A stretch of DNA of 64,000 nt, taken from contig NZ_SBLC01000001.1 of NCBI RefSeq assembly GCF_004054105.1, forward strand, positions 62,001-126,000, given 5' to 3'. This stretch comes from Falsigemmobacter intermedius. GTDB taxonomy: Bacteria; Pseudomonadota; Alphaproteobacteria; Rhodobacterales; Rhodobacteraceae. Under the pieces are notes generated by a model. The model had not been told where the DNA came from, ran no database searches, and saw nothing but the letters and a program-made list of their open reading frames with translations. This document shows positions 1 to 9,148 of this stretch, piece by piece. Position numbers and translations under genes: made by a program. Position 1 is the first letter of the stretch, and each line of letters begins with the position of its first letter.

Positions 1-232
1 GGCCATTTACAACGCGGACAGCGAGACCGTTGCTGCCAGCAACGCCGAGGAGGTTGAGCGCGTGCGCACCAATTTCCTGATGAAGAAACTTGGCCTCCCG
101 GATGGCCCGGAGCTGCAGAAGGCCATCGACAGCGTGGTGGAAACCTACGGCAAATCAGAGCGCAACAAATACCGCGCCGTCATGTATTACATGCTGGTGA
201 AGCATTTTAAGAAAGAAGCCGTTTACGGCTGA
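1..232 (+). CDS. DUF2853 family protein (C-terminal part, 5' end outside window)
   Basis: The reading frame enters the window at base 2 and runs 76 codons to TGA at 230-232; the start lies upstream. The visible part ends in GKSERNKYRAVMYYMLVKHF and then KKEAVYG, which I recognise as the conserved tail of DUF2853, a small alpha-helical family of about 105-110 residues with no assigned function, common in alphaproteobacteria. The match to this family is from memory of its C-terminal signature. A strong terminator hairpin lies 122 bases downstream of the stop. Confidence 0.75.
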   Translation, partial: AIYNADSETVAASNAEEVERVRTNFLMKKLGLPDGPELQKAIDSVVETYGKSERNKYRAVMYYMLVKHFKKEAVYG

Positions 233-353
233 GCCGGTAGGATTTGGCTAAAAGACGGAAAACTCTGAATTAGCCGTCCCCCCTGCTTTTGCGCTAGGAT
301 AAAGCTGCGGACCTGTCGTCGGTTCGGGTGCAGGGGTGCGCCAGGGTGTGCTG

Positions 354-389
354 CGGACCCCGACTGAGGTCGGGGTCCGATCCTTTTTG
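354..389 (+). terminator. Rho-independent terminator downstream of the DUF2853 gene
   Basis: Bases 354-364 (CGGACCCCGAC) and 369-379 (GTCGGGGTCCG) form a perfect 11-bp stem around a TGAG loop, followed by ATCCTTTTTG. The T run is on the plus strand, so it ends plus-strand transcription, either of the DUF2853 gene or of a short transcript from the 233-353 region. It sits directly beside the convergent folB stop codon at 390. Confidence 0.85.
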
Positions 390-740
390 TCACCCTGAAA
401 GGCTGCGGGCCGGATAGCTCAGCCCCACCCAGTCCACATCGCTGAAAATATCGGGCTTACGGCTTGAGACGCGGGCCTTTGCGACATGCGCAAGCCCGCT
501 GACATAGCTGTGGATCGCCAGAACCAGATCTTCCTGAGTGGCAATCCTCTGCCCCGCATAGCTGCGGATATGCGCAACGATGGCGTCGTAATCCATAAAA
601 TTACCCGCATCACCAGAGAGATCCGTCGTCAGAACCTGCACCGAGATCTCGACCCGCTGCGGGGCGTGGCGCTCAAACTCATGCAGGCCGATGATGATCT
701 CAACCGTCTGTCTGCTGACTTCGATCAGAAACTCAGCCAA
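390..740 (-). CDS. folB: Dihydroneopterin aldolase
   Basis: FolB converts 7,8-dihydroneopterin to 6-hydroxymethyl-dihydropterin and glycolaldehyde in folate synthesis. The 116-residue product has the tunnelling-fold pattern of the family: a first strand VEIIIGLHEFERHAPQRVEI, then DYDAIVAHI, and a late ATQEDLVLAI helix where the family has its conserved Glu. I chose a TTG start at 740 because it is preceded by AGAAGGAC at good spacing and gives the normal family length; upstream codons in the same frame only shadow the preceding gene. The start overlaps the stop of the upstream pteridine-reductase-like gene by 8 bases, so the two are probably translationally coupled. Confidence 0.85.
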   Translation of the reverse strand: MAEFLIEVSRQTVEIIIGLHEFERHAPQRVEISVQVLTTDLSGDAGNFMDYDAIVAHIRSYAGQRIATQEDLVLAIHSYVSGLAHVAKARVSSRKPDIFSDVDWVGLSYPARSLSG

Positions 741-1542
741 GGGGAATGTCCTTCTCGTCCAGAAAGGCCACGTCGCGCGGAAGCCGCCAATGACGCTGGC
801 CGCCGTCAACCACCAGCGTTTCACCGTTCAGCCCCCTGTCCGCGCAGAGCATCAACAGGGCCTCGCAGATGTCATCGGGGAAAACGCGCCGCCCCAGGGG
901 GTTAATCCGCGACGTCCGTTCAAAATCCCCGGCACTCTGCGCGCCGGAGATCAGGGTGATCGACGGGGCAATGGCGCAGACCCTGGGACGGCCGCCAAAG
1001 CTTTGCGCCGCCATTTCCGTCGCAGCCCTGAGTGCGGCTTTCGACAGCGTATAGGTGAAGAAATCCGGGTTTAGAGCGAAGAGCTTGTTGTCGAGCATAT
1101 TCACGACAAGGGCATCCCCGGGCAGTGCCTCCTGCGCGCGGAACTGCTGCATCAGCCAGAGCGGCGCGCCAAGGTTCACCGCCATGTGCAGGGCCAGCCC
1201 TGCCTCATCCGCTGTGCTCAGATCATCGCTTTGAAAGGCGGAGGCATTGTTCACCAGAAGCGACAAGGGACCTGCCAGGGCCACCGCCCCGGCGAAGATG
1301 GCCTCAGCCTCCGCTTTGGCTGAAAGCGGCCCGCAGACCAGAGCCGCGCCTGCCCCCGTCGCCTGCAATTCTGCGACCAGGGTCTCGCCTTCGCTGCGGG
1401 AGTGGTTGCAATGGATCACCACGAACCACCCCTCACGCGCAAGCGCCCGCGCCATGGCGGCCCCCAGCCTGCGGGCAGCACCGGTAATCAGCGCTGCGCG
1501 CCGGGGGGGCTTGTGGATCCGTTCGGTGTTCAGTTCTGTCAT
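733..1542 (-). CDS. folM: FolM-like short-chain dehydrogenase (pteridine / dihydromonapterin reductase type)
   Basis: A 269-residue SDR. The cofactor motif TGAARRLG near residue 20 is the T-G-x-x-x-R-x-G variant used by pteridine reductases and FolM instead of the classical TGxxxGxG, and IHCNHSRSE follows as in those NADPH enzymes. NNAS and the YTLSK catalytic Tyr/Lys pair are present, as is a late VVDGGQ. FolM reduces dihydromonapterin and weakly dihydrofolate. Overlap with folB downstream supports a pterin substrate rather than a generic SDR role. It overlaps the upstream glycosyltransferase gene by 4 bases. Exact substrate is inferred from motif and neighbour. Confidence 0.75.
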   Translation of the reverse strand: MTELNTERIHKPPRRAALITGAARRLGAAMARALAREGWFVVIHCNHSRSEGETLVAELQATGAGAALVCGPLSAKAEAEAIFAGAVALAGPLSLLVNNASAFQSDDLSTADEAGLALHMAVNLGAPLWLMQQFRAQEALPGDALVVNMLDNKLFALNPDFFTYTLSKAALRAATEMAAQSFGGRPRVCAIAPSITLISGAQSAGDFERTSRINPLGRRVFPDDICEALLMLCADRGLNGETLVVDGGQRHWRLPRDVAFLDEKDIPLG

Positions 1543-2489
1543 AAAGACGGGTCTACGCCGCTTTCAGGCGTTTCGGAACCGGGAAGAAGGCCGGGGAAAT
1601 GCCGCCCGACCCTTTGCCGCAGCGACAGCTCTTCCTGGCGCAGAAACCCCTCAACCTCCAGGGCGGCGACAAGGGCCGGGCGGGCCCGCTGCACAGTGTC
1701 GTAGAACGCTTCGACCCCTTCGGCGGTCTGCTCCAGCAGATAAGCCTGCATGGCAGGGCGGTATTGATAGGCCCCTCTGGCCAGACGATAGGGCAGCCGC
1801 GATAGCCAGCCCTCCCGGTCCTGGGCATGAAAATGCAAAAGCGCCAGATCGGGATGAAAGGCTCCGCCCGGCACCGGCTCTCCATTGATGCGGGCGCCAT
1901 GGATGCGCCCGGTCATGCCGGGTATCCCGCTGCGGAAAAAGCACTTTCCGACCGTATGACTTAACATGCCACGCTCGAGCAGCGCGCCTGCCTCACCGTA
2001 TAGCGCATGGGCCAGCGCCTCACGCCCCGGAGGCAGGGCCTGACGAAAGCGGTTCGCGGTGAAGATATCATCGGGCAGCTTCGGGTCGCAGAGCGCCTCC
2101 CATGGCTCTGCCCGCAGGATCAGCCGGTCAGGCGCCTGCTCTGCAAGGATGTCGGCCACCGGACGCGCGGCCAGCAGAAACTCATCGACATCAAAATGCG
2201 CGACCCAGGGCAGCCCCGTACGGCGCAGCACGCGGGTCACATTGCGCACCTGCCGCTGCTGATGGGTCTCTGGCCGGCGGCCGGCCACCTTTTCCCAATA
2301 GCCGTCGTGACAGCGGATGACCTGCACGCGCTCATGCCCCTCGAGACGGGCAGCGGCGGGATCTTCGGGATCGTCGAAATGAAGCCAGATCCGCGCGGCC
2401 CCAAGATCGAGATACCAGGCCACAAAGGCGAGGACCTGGGCCACAGGCGCTTTCAGAGTGACCGCAACGCCCCAGCCCTGCGCCGCCAT
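1539..2489 (-). CDS. Glycosyltransferase family 2-like protein
   Basis: A 316-residue cytosolic protein without membrane segments. It starts with a GVAVTLKAP..VLAFVAWYLDLGA segment typical of the Glyco_tranf_2_4 group, in which the N-terminal strand-helix precedes a metal-binding HFDVDEFL motif near residue 120, where the Asp residues would bind the divalent cation and nucleotide sugar. A histidine-rich LLHFHAQDREGWLSRL segment follows. It lies in an overlapping run with the lytic transglycosylase upstream and the folM-like gene downstream. Acceptor and donor cannot be told; related proteins are often surface polysaccharide transferases. Confidence 0.65.
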   Translation of the reverse strand: MAAQGWGVAVTLKAPVAQVLAFVAWYLDLGAARIWLHFDDPEDPAAARLEGHERVQVIRCHDGYWEKVAGRRPETHQQRQVRNVTRVLRRTGLPWVAHFDVDEFLLAARPVADILAEQAPDRLILRAEPWEALCDPKLPDDIFTANRFRQALPPGREALAHALYGEAGALLERGMLSHTVGKCFFRSGIPGMTGRIHGARINGEPVPGGAFHPDLALLHFHAQDREGWLSRLPYRLARGAYQYRPAMQAYLLEQTAEGVEAFYDTVQRARPALVAALEVEGFLRQEELSLRQRVGRHFPGLLPGSETPESGVDPSL

Positions 2490-3670
2490 CAGAGCTGCTC
2501 CAGCAGGCGCTGATCCGGCCAGGCATCGGGCGGCAGGCCAAGGCGGATCTGCTCACGACGCACGGCCTCGCGGGTCATAAGCCCAAGAATGCCATCGACA
2601 TTTCCGACATCATGCCCGCGCTGCTTCAGCTTTTGCTGCAGGGTCTTCATCTGCTCGGGGTTCAGGCCCGGCACGGGATCGCCGGGATCAAAAACCGCCG
2701 CCCCCTCAATGCGGGTGGCGAAATAGGCTGCCATGGTCACATAGGTCAGGCTTTGGTTCCATTCGGTCAGAACGCGAAAATTCGGCCAGACAAGAAAGGC
2801 CGGACCAAGGCGGCCCTGGGGCAGGAGCAAAGCGGCCTCACCGCCCTCCGGCAGATCGCCGCCTTCGCGCGGACGCAGACCCTTTGCCCGCCAGTCTGCC
2901 ACCGGCAGCCAGCTGTTCAACCCGTTGTGGCTGAGATCAAACCCCTGCGGCAGGCGCACTTCGGTGATCCAGGGCGCAGCGGCCTGCCAGCCGTGATCAC
3001 GGATCAGCGCCGCGCCCGAAAGCAGGGCATCCGCGACCGAGGACTGCAGATCGACCCGGCCGTCGCCATCGCCGTCCACCCCGCGCGCCAGAAGATCGGC
3101 GGGCAGCATCTGCACCATGCCGATCTCTCCGGCCCAGGCCCCTCTGGTGGTCGCAGGGTCAAAATCCCCCCGGCGGCTCAACTCAAAGGCCGCAAGGATC
3201 TGGGGCCGGAACAATCCGGGCCTGCGGCAGTCATGGGCCAGGGTCAGCAGGGCATTGCGGGTGTTGAACTCCCCCTGCACCGCGCCGAAGTCGGTCTCAA
3301 AGGCCCAGAAGGCCAGCAGAATACCCGGCGGAACACCGTATTCTTTTTCCGCACGCGCCAGCAGAGAGGCCTCGGATTTCAGCTTTGCGCGCGCTTTGTT
3401 CAGCCGGTCCGCGCTGATCAGGCGGCGGGAGAAATCCGTGAAATTGCGCTGAAAGACACCCTGCCTGCGGTCTGCGGCAAGCACCTTTGGATCGGCGGCA
3501 GCGCCGCGCAGAAAGCGGCTCACCTCAGCCTCAGTGCCGCCCGCCGCCAGCAGGTCCGCCCGCAGGTCCTGCAGCCAGGTTGTGAAATCGCCACCACAGG
3601 TGGCAGCCTGGGCAGATATTGTCGTCAGCCCGAGAACCAGGGCCAGTGCACCGCTGAAGCTTCGCCACAT
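2489..3670 (-). CDS. Lytic murein transglycosylase (MltB-like, with C-terminal peptidoglycan-binding domain)
   Basis: A 393-residue exported protein. An N-terminal hydrophobic signal ending near AQAATCGG is followed by the SLT_2/MltB catalytic domain: GVPPGILLAFWAFETDFG holds the catalytic Glu in the usual E-T-D-F-G context, then GEIGMVQMLPADLL. The last 65 residues (LNPEQMKTLQQKLKQRGHD..VDGILGLMTREAVR) are a PG_binding_1 domain. It cleaves the MurNAc-GlcNAc bond to form 1,6-anhydro-MurNAc in the periplasm. The stop overlaps the next gene's start by one base. Confidence 0.9.
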   Translation of the reverse strand: MWRSFSGALALVLGLTTISAQAATCGGDFTTWLQDLRADLLAAGGTEAEVSRFLRGAAADPKVLAADRRQGVFQRNFTDFSRRLISADRLNKARAKLKSEASLLARAEKEYGVPPGILLAFWAFETDFGAVQGEFNTRNALLTLAHDCRRPGLFRPQILAAFELSRRGDFDPATTRGAWAGEIGMVQMLPADLLARGVDGDGDGRVDLQSSVADALLSGAALIRDHGWQAAAPWITEVRLPQGFDLSHNGLNSWLPVADWRAKGLRPREGGDLPEGGEAALLLPQGRLGPAFLVWPNFRVLTEWNQSLTYVTMAAYFATRIEGAAVFDPGDPVPGLNPEQMKTLQQKLKQRGHDVGNVDGILGLMTREAVRREQIRLGLPPDAWPDQRLLEQL

Positions 3671-3908
3671 ACTGCTCTCCCCTTTGCGCCAAGCTTAGTC
3701 CCGCAAAAGGCGCCGCGCCAAGGGACTTTACCGTGAGGTCTTTTCTGATCGGGCCGGAGCCGGGCCGCCTGCAGGGCGTTCCTTCAACGGCACGCGCGAC
3801 AGGAGTGCACCAGGTGCTGCAAAGATCCGGCAGGGCGGCAAAGCTGTCACAACCTTGACTTGATCTTCATCTATTGCGGTGCAAACTCGGATGAGTTGGA
3901 GGTGAGAG

Positions 3909-4259
3909 ATGTTTGAAGATCTGCCAGCCGAGATTCGGGACGGACTGCATGGCGCAAGGCTGCGCCAGGGAAGCCGCCGCCGTCGTCTGTCCCTGCATCA
4001 GGGGGATATGGTGTTTTCCATCCGCCGCATGTGGAACGACGGGTTTTCCATTGCCCTGGAGGACGTGAGACAGCTTCGCGGCCTTGTTGAGATCCATGAA
4101 GGGCCAAGGCATATCCTGACCTGTCTCATCAACGCGGCAGAGATTGATGGCGATGAACTGCTGTGCAGTTTCAAACGCGCCTCAAAGGTGCCGGACCGCG
4201 CGGCGCTGGACTATGTTGCCCGCGACAATGAGCCGGTCTGGCTGCTGACCAGCGGCTGA
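3909..4259 (+). CDS. Conserved hypothetical protein, 116 aa
   Basis: An excellent ribosome-binding site (GGAGGTGAGAG) precedes the ATG, and the codon pattern is that of neighbouring genes, so this is a real gene. The product is soluble, starts MFEDLPAEIRDGLHGA with a basic RRRRLSL stretch, and holds a mixed segment FSIRRMWNDGFSIALED. I believe similar short proteins occur across Rhodobacterales, but I know of no function. No signal peptide, membrane segment or catalytic motif is visible. It is a single gene between two oppositely oriented transcription units. Confidence 0.7.
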   Translation: MFEDLPAEIRDGLHGARLRQGSRRRRLSLHQGDMVFSIRRMWNDGFSIALEDVRQLRGLVEIHEGPRHILTCLINAAEIDGDELLCSFKRASKVPDRAALDYVARDNEPVWLLTSG

Positions 4260-4298
4260 GCCTTGGGTGGCAGGGCGGCGCACCGCCCTGCCCTGACC

Positions 4299-5462
4299 TC
4301 ATGCCGCGAGACGCTTTTCCACCAGCCGCGCATAGACCGAAGCGCCCACCGGCAGGATTGCCGGATCAAGCCGGAAGGCCGGGTTATGCAGCGGCACGGT
4401 GCCCGCGTGGCCGATCTGGCAATAGGCCCCCGGCACCAGGCGCAGCATATCGGCGAAGTCCTCCGAGCCGGTCACCGGCGGCACTTCGGCATCGACCGCC
4501 TCCTCGCCCAGGATTTCACGACCGGCCTCCAGATAGGCTTCGGTATATTCGTCGCCATTGACCAGAACGTCGAAGGCACCCCGGACATCGCAGTCGATTT
4601 CAACGCCATGGGCCAGAGCGTAACCCTTGCAGATCTCTTTCATCCGCCGCGAGGCCAGCTCAAAAGCTGCATCCGAGAAATAGCGGATGGTGCCGCCCAT
4701 GCTGGCGGTTTCGGGCACCACGTTATAGGCGGTTCCGGCGTTGAGCTTTGTGACCGACAAAACCAGCATATCCAGCGGATGGATGTTGCGCGCGCGGATG
4801 GTCTGCAGCTCTGCCGCCAGCGAGGCTGCGATCAGCAGCGCGTCCTTGCTGTCCTGGGGCTGCGCGGCATGGCTGCCGACTCCGGTGATGCGGATGTCAA
4901 AGAAGGCCGCCCCCGCCATGGCCGCGCCTTTGCGCATGCCCATCCAGCCGGATTTCCCGTTGGGGCTGTTGTGCATGCCGTAAATCTCATCGCAGGGAAA
5001 CCGCTCAAAAAGCCCCTCAGCGATCATGCGTTTCGCGCCGCCCAGGCCCTCTTCGGCAGGCTGGAAGATCAGCACCACGGTGCCCGCAAAATCGCGGCTT
5101 TCGGCCAGATATTTTGCCGCCCCCAGCAGCATGGTGGTATGGCCGTCATGGCCACAGGCATGCATTTTTCCGGGATTTTTTGAGCTGTAGGCGAGGTTTG
5201 ACGTCTCCTCGATCGGCAGAGCATCCATATCGGCGCGCAGCCCGACCCGGCGTGCGCCGGGGCGATTGCCGCGGATAATGCCGACAACGCCGGTGCCACC
5301 GATGCCTTCATGGACTTCATCCACCCCCCAGTCGCGCAGCTTTGCCGCGACGATTGCCGCGGTGCGGGTCTCTTCAAAACCGATTTCGGGATGGGCGTGG
5401 AGATCTTCGAAAATCGCCGTCAGCTCTGCGGCATGATCAGCAATCGCAGGTATAAGAGCCAT
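4299..5462 (-). CDS. M20 family metallo-amidohydrolase (hippurate hydrolase / N-acyl amino acid amidohydrolase type)
   Basis: A 387-residue cytosolic enzyme. The start at 5462 (MALIPAIADHAAEL) is chosen for its AAGGAGAGTAAC ribosome-binding site; the longer open frame upstream overlaps the tex promoter region and looks non-coding. Metal-binding motifs of the M20D group are present: HPEIGFEE, RADMDALPIEE, HACGHDGHTTMLLG, PAEEGLGGAKRMI, and a late TGSEDFADML. The catalytic base Glu is in the PAEE motif. Such enzymes remove acyl groups from amino acids; the substrate cannot be read from the sequence. It is divergent from tex. Confidence 0.85.
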   Translation of the reverse strand: MALIPAIADHAAELTAIFEDLHAHPEIGFEETRTAAIVAAKLRDWGVDEVHEGIGGTGVVGIIRGNRPGARRVGLRADMDALPIEETSNLAYSSKNPGKMHACGHDGHTTMLLGAAKYLAESRDFAGTVVLIFQPAEEGLGGAKRMIAEGLFERFPCDEIYGMHNSPNGKSGWMGMRKGAAMAGAAFFDIRITGVGSHAAQPQDSKDALLIAASLAAELQTIRARNIHPLDMLVLSVTKLNAGTAYNVVPETASMGGTIRYFSDAAFELASRRMKEICKGYALAHGVEIDCDVRGAFDVLVNGDEYTEAYLEAGREILGEEAVDAEVPPVTGSEDFADMLRLVPGAYCQIGHAGTVPLHNPAFRLDPAILPVGASVYARLVEKRLAA

Positions 5463-5582
5463 GTTACTCTCCTTGTTGGTCAGGGGAGACTGGCGGGAAG
5501 CCGCGAGCACCGCAAGGGCCACTTGCAACCTGCGCGAAGCCGGGGTTACCTCTCCCTCCCGAGACTTTAAGACAGGTGCCCC

Positions 5583-7919
5583 ATGGCGATTGCCCAAGAC
5601 CCCGCCCGCCAGATTGCCATTGCGATTGCCAGTGAAATCGGGGCCCGCGCCGATCAGGTGGCCCAGGCCGTGGCGCTGCTCGACGGGGGGGCCACGGTGC
5701 CTTTCATCGCGCGCTACCGCAAAGAGGTGACCGGGGGGCTCGATGACACCCAGCTGCGCACGCTTGATGAGCGTCTGACCTATCTGCGTGAGCTTCACGC
5801 CCGCCGTGAGGCGGTGCTTGCCTCGATCCGCGATCAGGGAAAGCTGACGGAGGATCTGGCCGCGAAAATCGCCGGTGTCAGCACCAAGGCGGAACTCGAA
5901 GACATCTATCTGCCCTATAAGCCCAAGCGCCGCACCAAAGCGATGATCGCGCGGGAAAACGGGCTGCAGCCGCTGGCCGATGCCATCCTTGCCGATCGCG
6001 CCGCCGACCCCTCTGTTCTTGCCGCAGGCTATATTTCCGAAAATGTCGCCGATGTGAAAGCTGCGCTGGAAGGGGCACGCGACATCATTGCGGAAGGCGT
6101 CTCTGAGAATGCCGATCTGAAGACCCGCATCCGCGATTACCTGCGCCGCGAAGCGAAGATCGTGTCAAAGGTGATTGAGGGTAAAGAGACGGAAGGCGCG
6201 AAATTCTCGGATTACTTCGCGCATAGCGAAAACTTTGCCACCGCCCCCGGCCACCGGGCGCTTGCCATGTTCCGCGGCCGCAATGAAGGCTTTTTGTCGA
6301 TGGACCTTGAGGCTGACACCGAGGCCGCGCCGGGCCAGGGGCGCTGCGAGACCATGGTGAAAGCCTCTCTTGGCGGCGGGCGTGCGGGCAAGGGGGATGA
6401 GTGGCTTTCGACCATCTCGGGCTGGATCTGGCGGGTGAAGCTGCGCCCCTCGCTCTCGGTTGATCTGATGATGGAGCTGCGCGAACGGGCTGAGGAGGAG
6501 GCGATCCGCGTCTTCGGCCGCAATCTGAAAGATCTGCTGCTGGCAGCCCCTGCAGGCGGGCGCACGACGCTGGGGCTTGATCCGGGCATCCGCACGGGCT
6601 GCAAGGTGGCCGTGGTTGATGGCACCGGCAAGCTTCTGGAGACGGCGACGATCTATCCGTTCCAGCCGAAGAACGATCTGCGCGGCGCTCAGGCCGTGCT
6701 GGGCGCGCTGATCACGAAACATGGGGTCGAGCTGATCGCCATCGGCAATGGCACGGCCAGCCGCGAGTCGGAAAAGATGGTGGCCGATCTTCTGGCGATG
6801 ATGCCGGGGGCAAAGAAGCCGACCAAGGTCATCGTCTCGGAGGCCGGGGCCTCGGTCTATTCGGCCTCAGCGCTGGCAGCGGCGGAGTTCCCGGGGCTTG
6901 ATGTGAGCCTGCGTGGCGCGGTTTCCATCGCGCGACGCCTGCAGGACCCGCTGGCGGAACTGGTGAAGATTGAGCCGAAATCCATCGGTGTGGGCCAGTA
7001 TCAGCATGATGTGGACCAGCACCGTCTGGGCAAAGCGCTGGATGCGGTGGTTGAGGATGCGGTGAACGCCGTGGGCGTGGATCTGAATACGGCCTCAGCC
7101 CCGCTGCTGGCGCGGGTGGCCGGTATCGGGGCGGGGCTGGCGGAAACCATCGTCAGCCACCGCGATGCAAATGGCCCCTTTGCGACCCGCAAAGAGCTTT
7201 TGAAGGTGGCGCGGCTTGGTCCGAAGGCCTTTGAGCAATGCGCGGGCTTTTTGCGTATTCAGGGCGGAAAGGAGCCGCTGGACGGCTCGGCGGTGCACCC
7301 GGAAGCCTATGATGTGGCGCGTAAAATTGTTCAGGCCTGCGGTCGCGATCTGCGGAGCCTGATGGCGGATCCCGCACCGCTGAAGCGCCTTGAGCCGCGC
7401 GATTTCGCCGATGAGCGCTTCGGGGTGCCGACGGTGAAAGACATCATGGCCGAGCTGGAAAAGCCCGGTCGCGACCCGCGTCCGGCCTTTAAGACCGCGA
7501 CCTTCACCGAGGGCGTCGAAGAGATCACCGATCTGCGCGTCGGCATGCTGCTGGAAGGCACCGTGACCAATGTGGCGGCCTTCGGGGCCTTTGTGGATAT
7601 CGGTGTGCATCAGGACGGGCTGGTGCATGTGAGCCAGCTCGCGGACCGCTTTGTCAAAGATGCCCATGAGGTGGTGAAGGCCGGGGATGTGGTGAAGGTG
7701 CGGGTCACTGAGGTGGATGTGCCCCGCAAGCGCATCGCACTGAGCATGCGCAAAGACGGCGGCGGGCGGGAAGAGGCCTCTGAGCGCCGCGCCCAGGGCG
7801 GGGCGAAGGGGGCAGCCCCGAAAGGCGGGCGCGGGCCGATGTCGTCTGCTCCGCAGGTCGCAAAAGATGCGCCGGGAGGCTTCGGCGCGGCCCTGCTGGA
7901 TGCGATGCGCAAACGCTGA
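5583..7919 (+). CDS. tex: Tex family transcription accessory / RNA-binding protein
   Basis: A 778-residue protein with the Tex layout: N-terminal helical HTH region with [15 protein letters not shown], a YqgF/RNase H-like domain ([19 protein letters not shown]), helix-hairpin-helix repeats ([20 protein letters not shown]), and a C-terminal S1 domain ([35 protein letters not shown]) followed by a Gly/Arg-rich tail. Tex binds nucleic acids and influences transcription in several bacteria, but its exact role is unsettled. The length is typical. A GC-rich hairpin of a recurrent intergenic type follows the stop. Confidence 0.95.
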   Translation: MAIAQDPARQIAIAIASEIGARADQVAQAVALLDGGATVPFIARYRKEVTGGLDDTQLRTLDERLTYLRELHARREAVLASIRDQGKLTEDLAAKIAGVSTKAELEDIYLPYKPKRRTKAMIARENGLQPLADAILADRAADPSVLAAGYISENVADVKAALEGARDIIAEGVSENADLKTRIRDYLRREAKIVSKVIEGKETEGAKFSDYFAHSENFATAPGHRALAMFRGRNEGFLSMDLEADTEAAPGQGRCETMVKASLGGGRAGKGDEWLSTISGWIWRVKLRPSLSVDLMMELRERAEEEAIRVFGRNLKDLLLAAPAGGRTTLGLDPGIRTGCKVAVVDGTGKLLETATIYPFQPKNDLRGAQAVLGALITKHGVELIAIGNGTASRESEKMVADLLAMMPGAKKPTKVIVSEAGASVYSASALAAAEFPGLDVSLRGAVSIARRLQDPLAELVKIEPKSIGVGQYQHDVDQHRLGKALDAVVEDAVNAVGVDLNTASAPLLARVAGIGAGLAETIVSHRDANGPFATRKELLKVARLGPKAFEQCAGFLRIQGGKEPLDGSAVHPEAYDVARKIVQACGRDLRSLMADPAPLKRLEPRDFADERFGVPTVKDIMAELEKPGRDPRPAFKTATFTEGVEEITDLRVGMLLEGTVTNVAAFGAFVDIGVHQDGLVHVSQLADRFVKDAHEVVKAGDVVKVRVTEVDVPRKRIALSMRKDGGGREEASERRAQGGAKGAAPKGGRGPMSSAPQVAKDAPGGFGAALLDAMRKR

Positions 7920-7929
7920 AGCCGCGCAG

Positions 7930-7980
7930 CCGGGGGCTTCGCGCCCCCGGACCCCCGCGGAGTATTTGGAAAAAGCCAAA
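7930..7980 (+). repeat. REP-like intergenic hairpin element, copy 1
   Basis: CCGGGGGC (7930-7937) and GCCCCCGG (7943-7950) form an 8-bp stem with a TTCGC loop, followed by ACCCCCGCGG and the tail AGTATTTGGAAAAAGCCAAA. A second copy with the same hairpin-plus-tail layout follows qor at 9067. This hairpin followed by an AGTATTT-A-rich tail is a familiar intergenic motif in Rhodobacterales genomes. It may serve as a terminator for tex. Confidence 0.7.
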
Positions 7981-8086
7981 ACGGGCCGCGCGGCGGGGCT
8001 TGAGAGATCTGCCCGGCGCTGACGGAATGGCTTTTCAGAGGCGCGATTGCAGGTCAGACTGACGCCGGTTCAGCGGGAGAGGCAGA

Positions 8087-9058
8087 ATGGCGAAAACAGT
8101 TGTGATCCGGGCGCATGGCGGGGCTGAGGCTCTGATGATTGAGGATCGTCCGGTCGGTGAGCCGGGGCCGGGGGAGGTCCGCATCCGTCATCATGCGGTG
8201 GGGCTGAATTTCATCGACGTCTATCAGCGCTCGGGTGTCTATCAGATGCAGCTGCCGCAGGCGCTTGGCATGGAGGCAGCGGGGGTTATTGAGGCCGTGG
8301 GGCCTGGCGTTACGCATCTGAAGGCGGGAGACCGCGCGGCCTATGCGGCGCAGCCGCCCGGGGCTTATACCGAGGCGCGGGTCATGCCCGCGGCCCAGGT
8401 CTGCCCGCTGCCCGATGGCATCTCTTTTGAAGAGGGAGCGGCCATGATGCTGAAGGGGCTGACGGTGCAGTATCTTTTTCACCGCACAGTGCCGCTGAAG
8501 GCCGGGGATACGGTGCTCTTTCATGCCGCTGCCGGCGGCGTGGGGCTGATTGCCTGCCAATGGGCGAAATCTGAGGGGATCCGGCTGATTGCCACCGCAG
8601 GCTCTGATGAGAAATGTCAGCTGGCGCTGGATCACGGGGCTGAGGCTGCGATCAACTACAGCGAAGGTCCTTTCGCGCCGAAGGTGCGCGAGCTGACCGG
8701 GGGGCGCGGGGTTGATGTGGTGATGGATTCAGTGGGGGCTTCGACCTTTGAGGGATCCATGGAGTCGCTGCGGCCGGTGGGGATGATGATTTCCTTCGGC
8801 AATGCCTCCGGCGTGGTCCCGCCGGTCCCGCTGGCGGTGCTGGCGAAGGGGTCTTATCAGCTGACGCGGCCGACACTGTTCACCCATATCGCGCAGCATG
8901 AGGACTGCCAGGCCATGGCAAAGATGCTCTTTGAAAAGGTGACCTCGGGCGCGGTGAAAATCCGCATTGATCAGCGTTTTCCGCTCGATCAGGTGGCTGA
9001 GGCGCATCGCACGCTGGAGGCGCGGGCGACCACGGGGGCGACGATACTGACGCTGTGA
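8087..9058 (+). CDS. qor: NADPH:quinone oxidoreductase (zinc-independent MDR family)
   Basis: A 323-residue medium-chain reductase of the quinone oxidoreductase type. A GroES-like N-terminal half (HHAVGLNFIDVYQRSGVY, with GMEAAGVIEAVG) lacks the zinc-ligand cysteines of alcohol dehydrogenases, and the Rossmann fold carries AAAGGVGLIACQWAK. DVVMDSVGASTF and the C-terminal DQVAEAHRTLEARATTGATIL are as in Qor. It reduces quinones with NADPH in the cytosol. The start is supported by GGAGAGGCAGA upstream of the ATG. It stands alone and converges on smc. Confidence 0.9.
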   Translation: MAKTVVIRAHGGAEALMIEDRPVGEPGPGEVRIRHHAVGLNFIDVYQRSGVYQMQLPQALGMEAAGVIEAVGPGVTHLKAGDRAAYAAQPPGAYTEARVMPAAQVCPLPDGISFEEGAAMMLKGLTVQYLFHRTVPLKAGDTVLFHAAAGGVGLIACQWAKSEGIRLIATAGSDEKCQLALDHGAEAAINYSEGPFAPKVRELTGGRGVDVVMDSVGASTFEGSMESLRPVGMMISFGNASGVVPPVPLAVLAKGSYQLTRPTLFTHIAQHEDCQAMAKMLFEKVTSGAVKIRIDQRFPLDQVAEAHRTLEARATTGATILTL

Positions 9059-9066
9059 GCGGCGAT

Positions 9067-9110
9067 CCGGGGCGCTGCCCCGGACCCCGGAGTATTTGAA
9101 AAAAGCCAAA
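9067..9110 (+). repeat. REP-like intergenic hairpin element, copy 2
   Basis: CCGGGGC (9067-9073) and GCCCCGG (9077-9083) form a 7-bp stem with a GCT loop, followed by ACCCCGG and AGTATTTGAAAAAAGCCAAA. The tail is nearly identical to that of the copy after tex (7961-7980). Confidence 0.7.
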
Positions 9111-9143
9111 GACGGGGCCCCGGATGAAGGGGCGCCGTCTTTT
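9104..9143. terminator. Bidirectional terminator between convergent qor and smc
   Basis: AAAGACGG (9108-9115) pairs with CCGTCTTT (9135-9142) around a GC-rich middle. On the plus strand the stem ends in a short T run; on the minus strand the complement of GAAAAAAGCC gives a run of six T. It therefore fits termination of qor on one strand and of smc on the other. Confidence 0.6.
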
Positions 9144-9148
9144 CAGGT

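Noticed and set aside
2612-3736. 374-codon plus-strand frame opposite the lytic transglycosylase
   Set aside because: No protein features, and the minus-strand gene has clear catalytic and peptidoglycan-binding domains.
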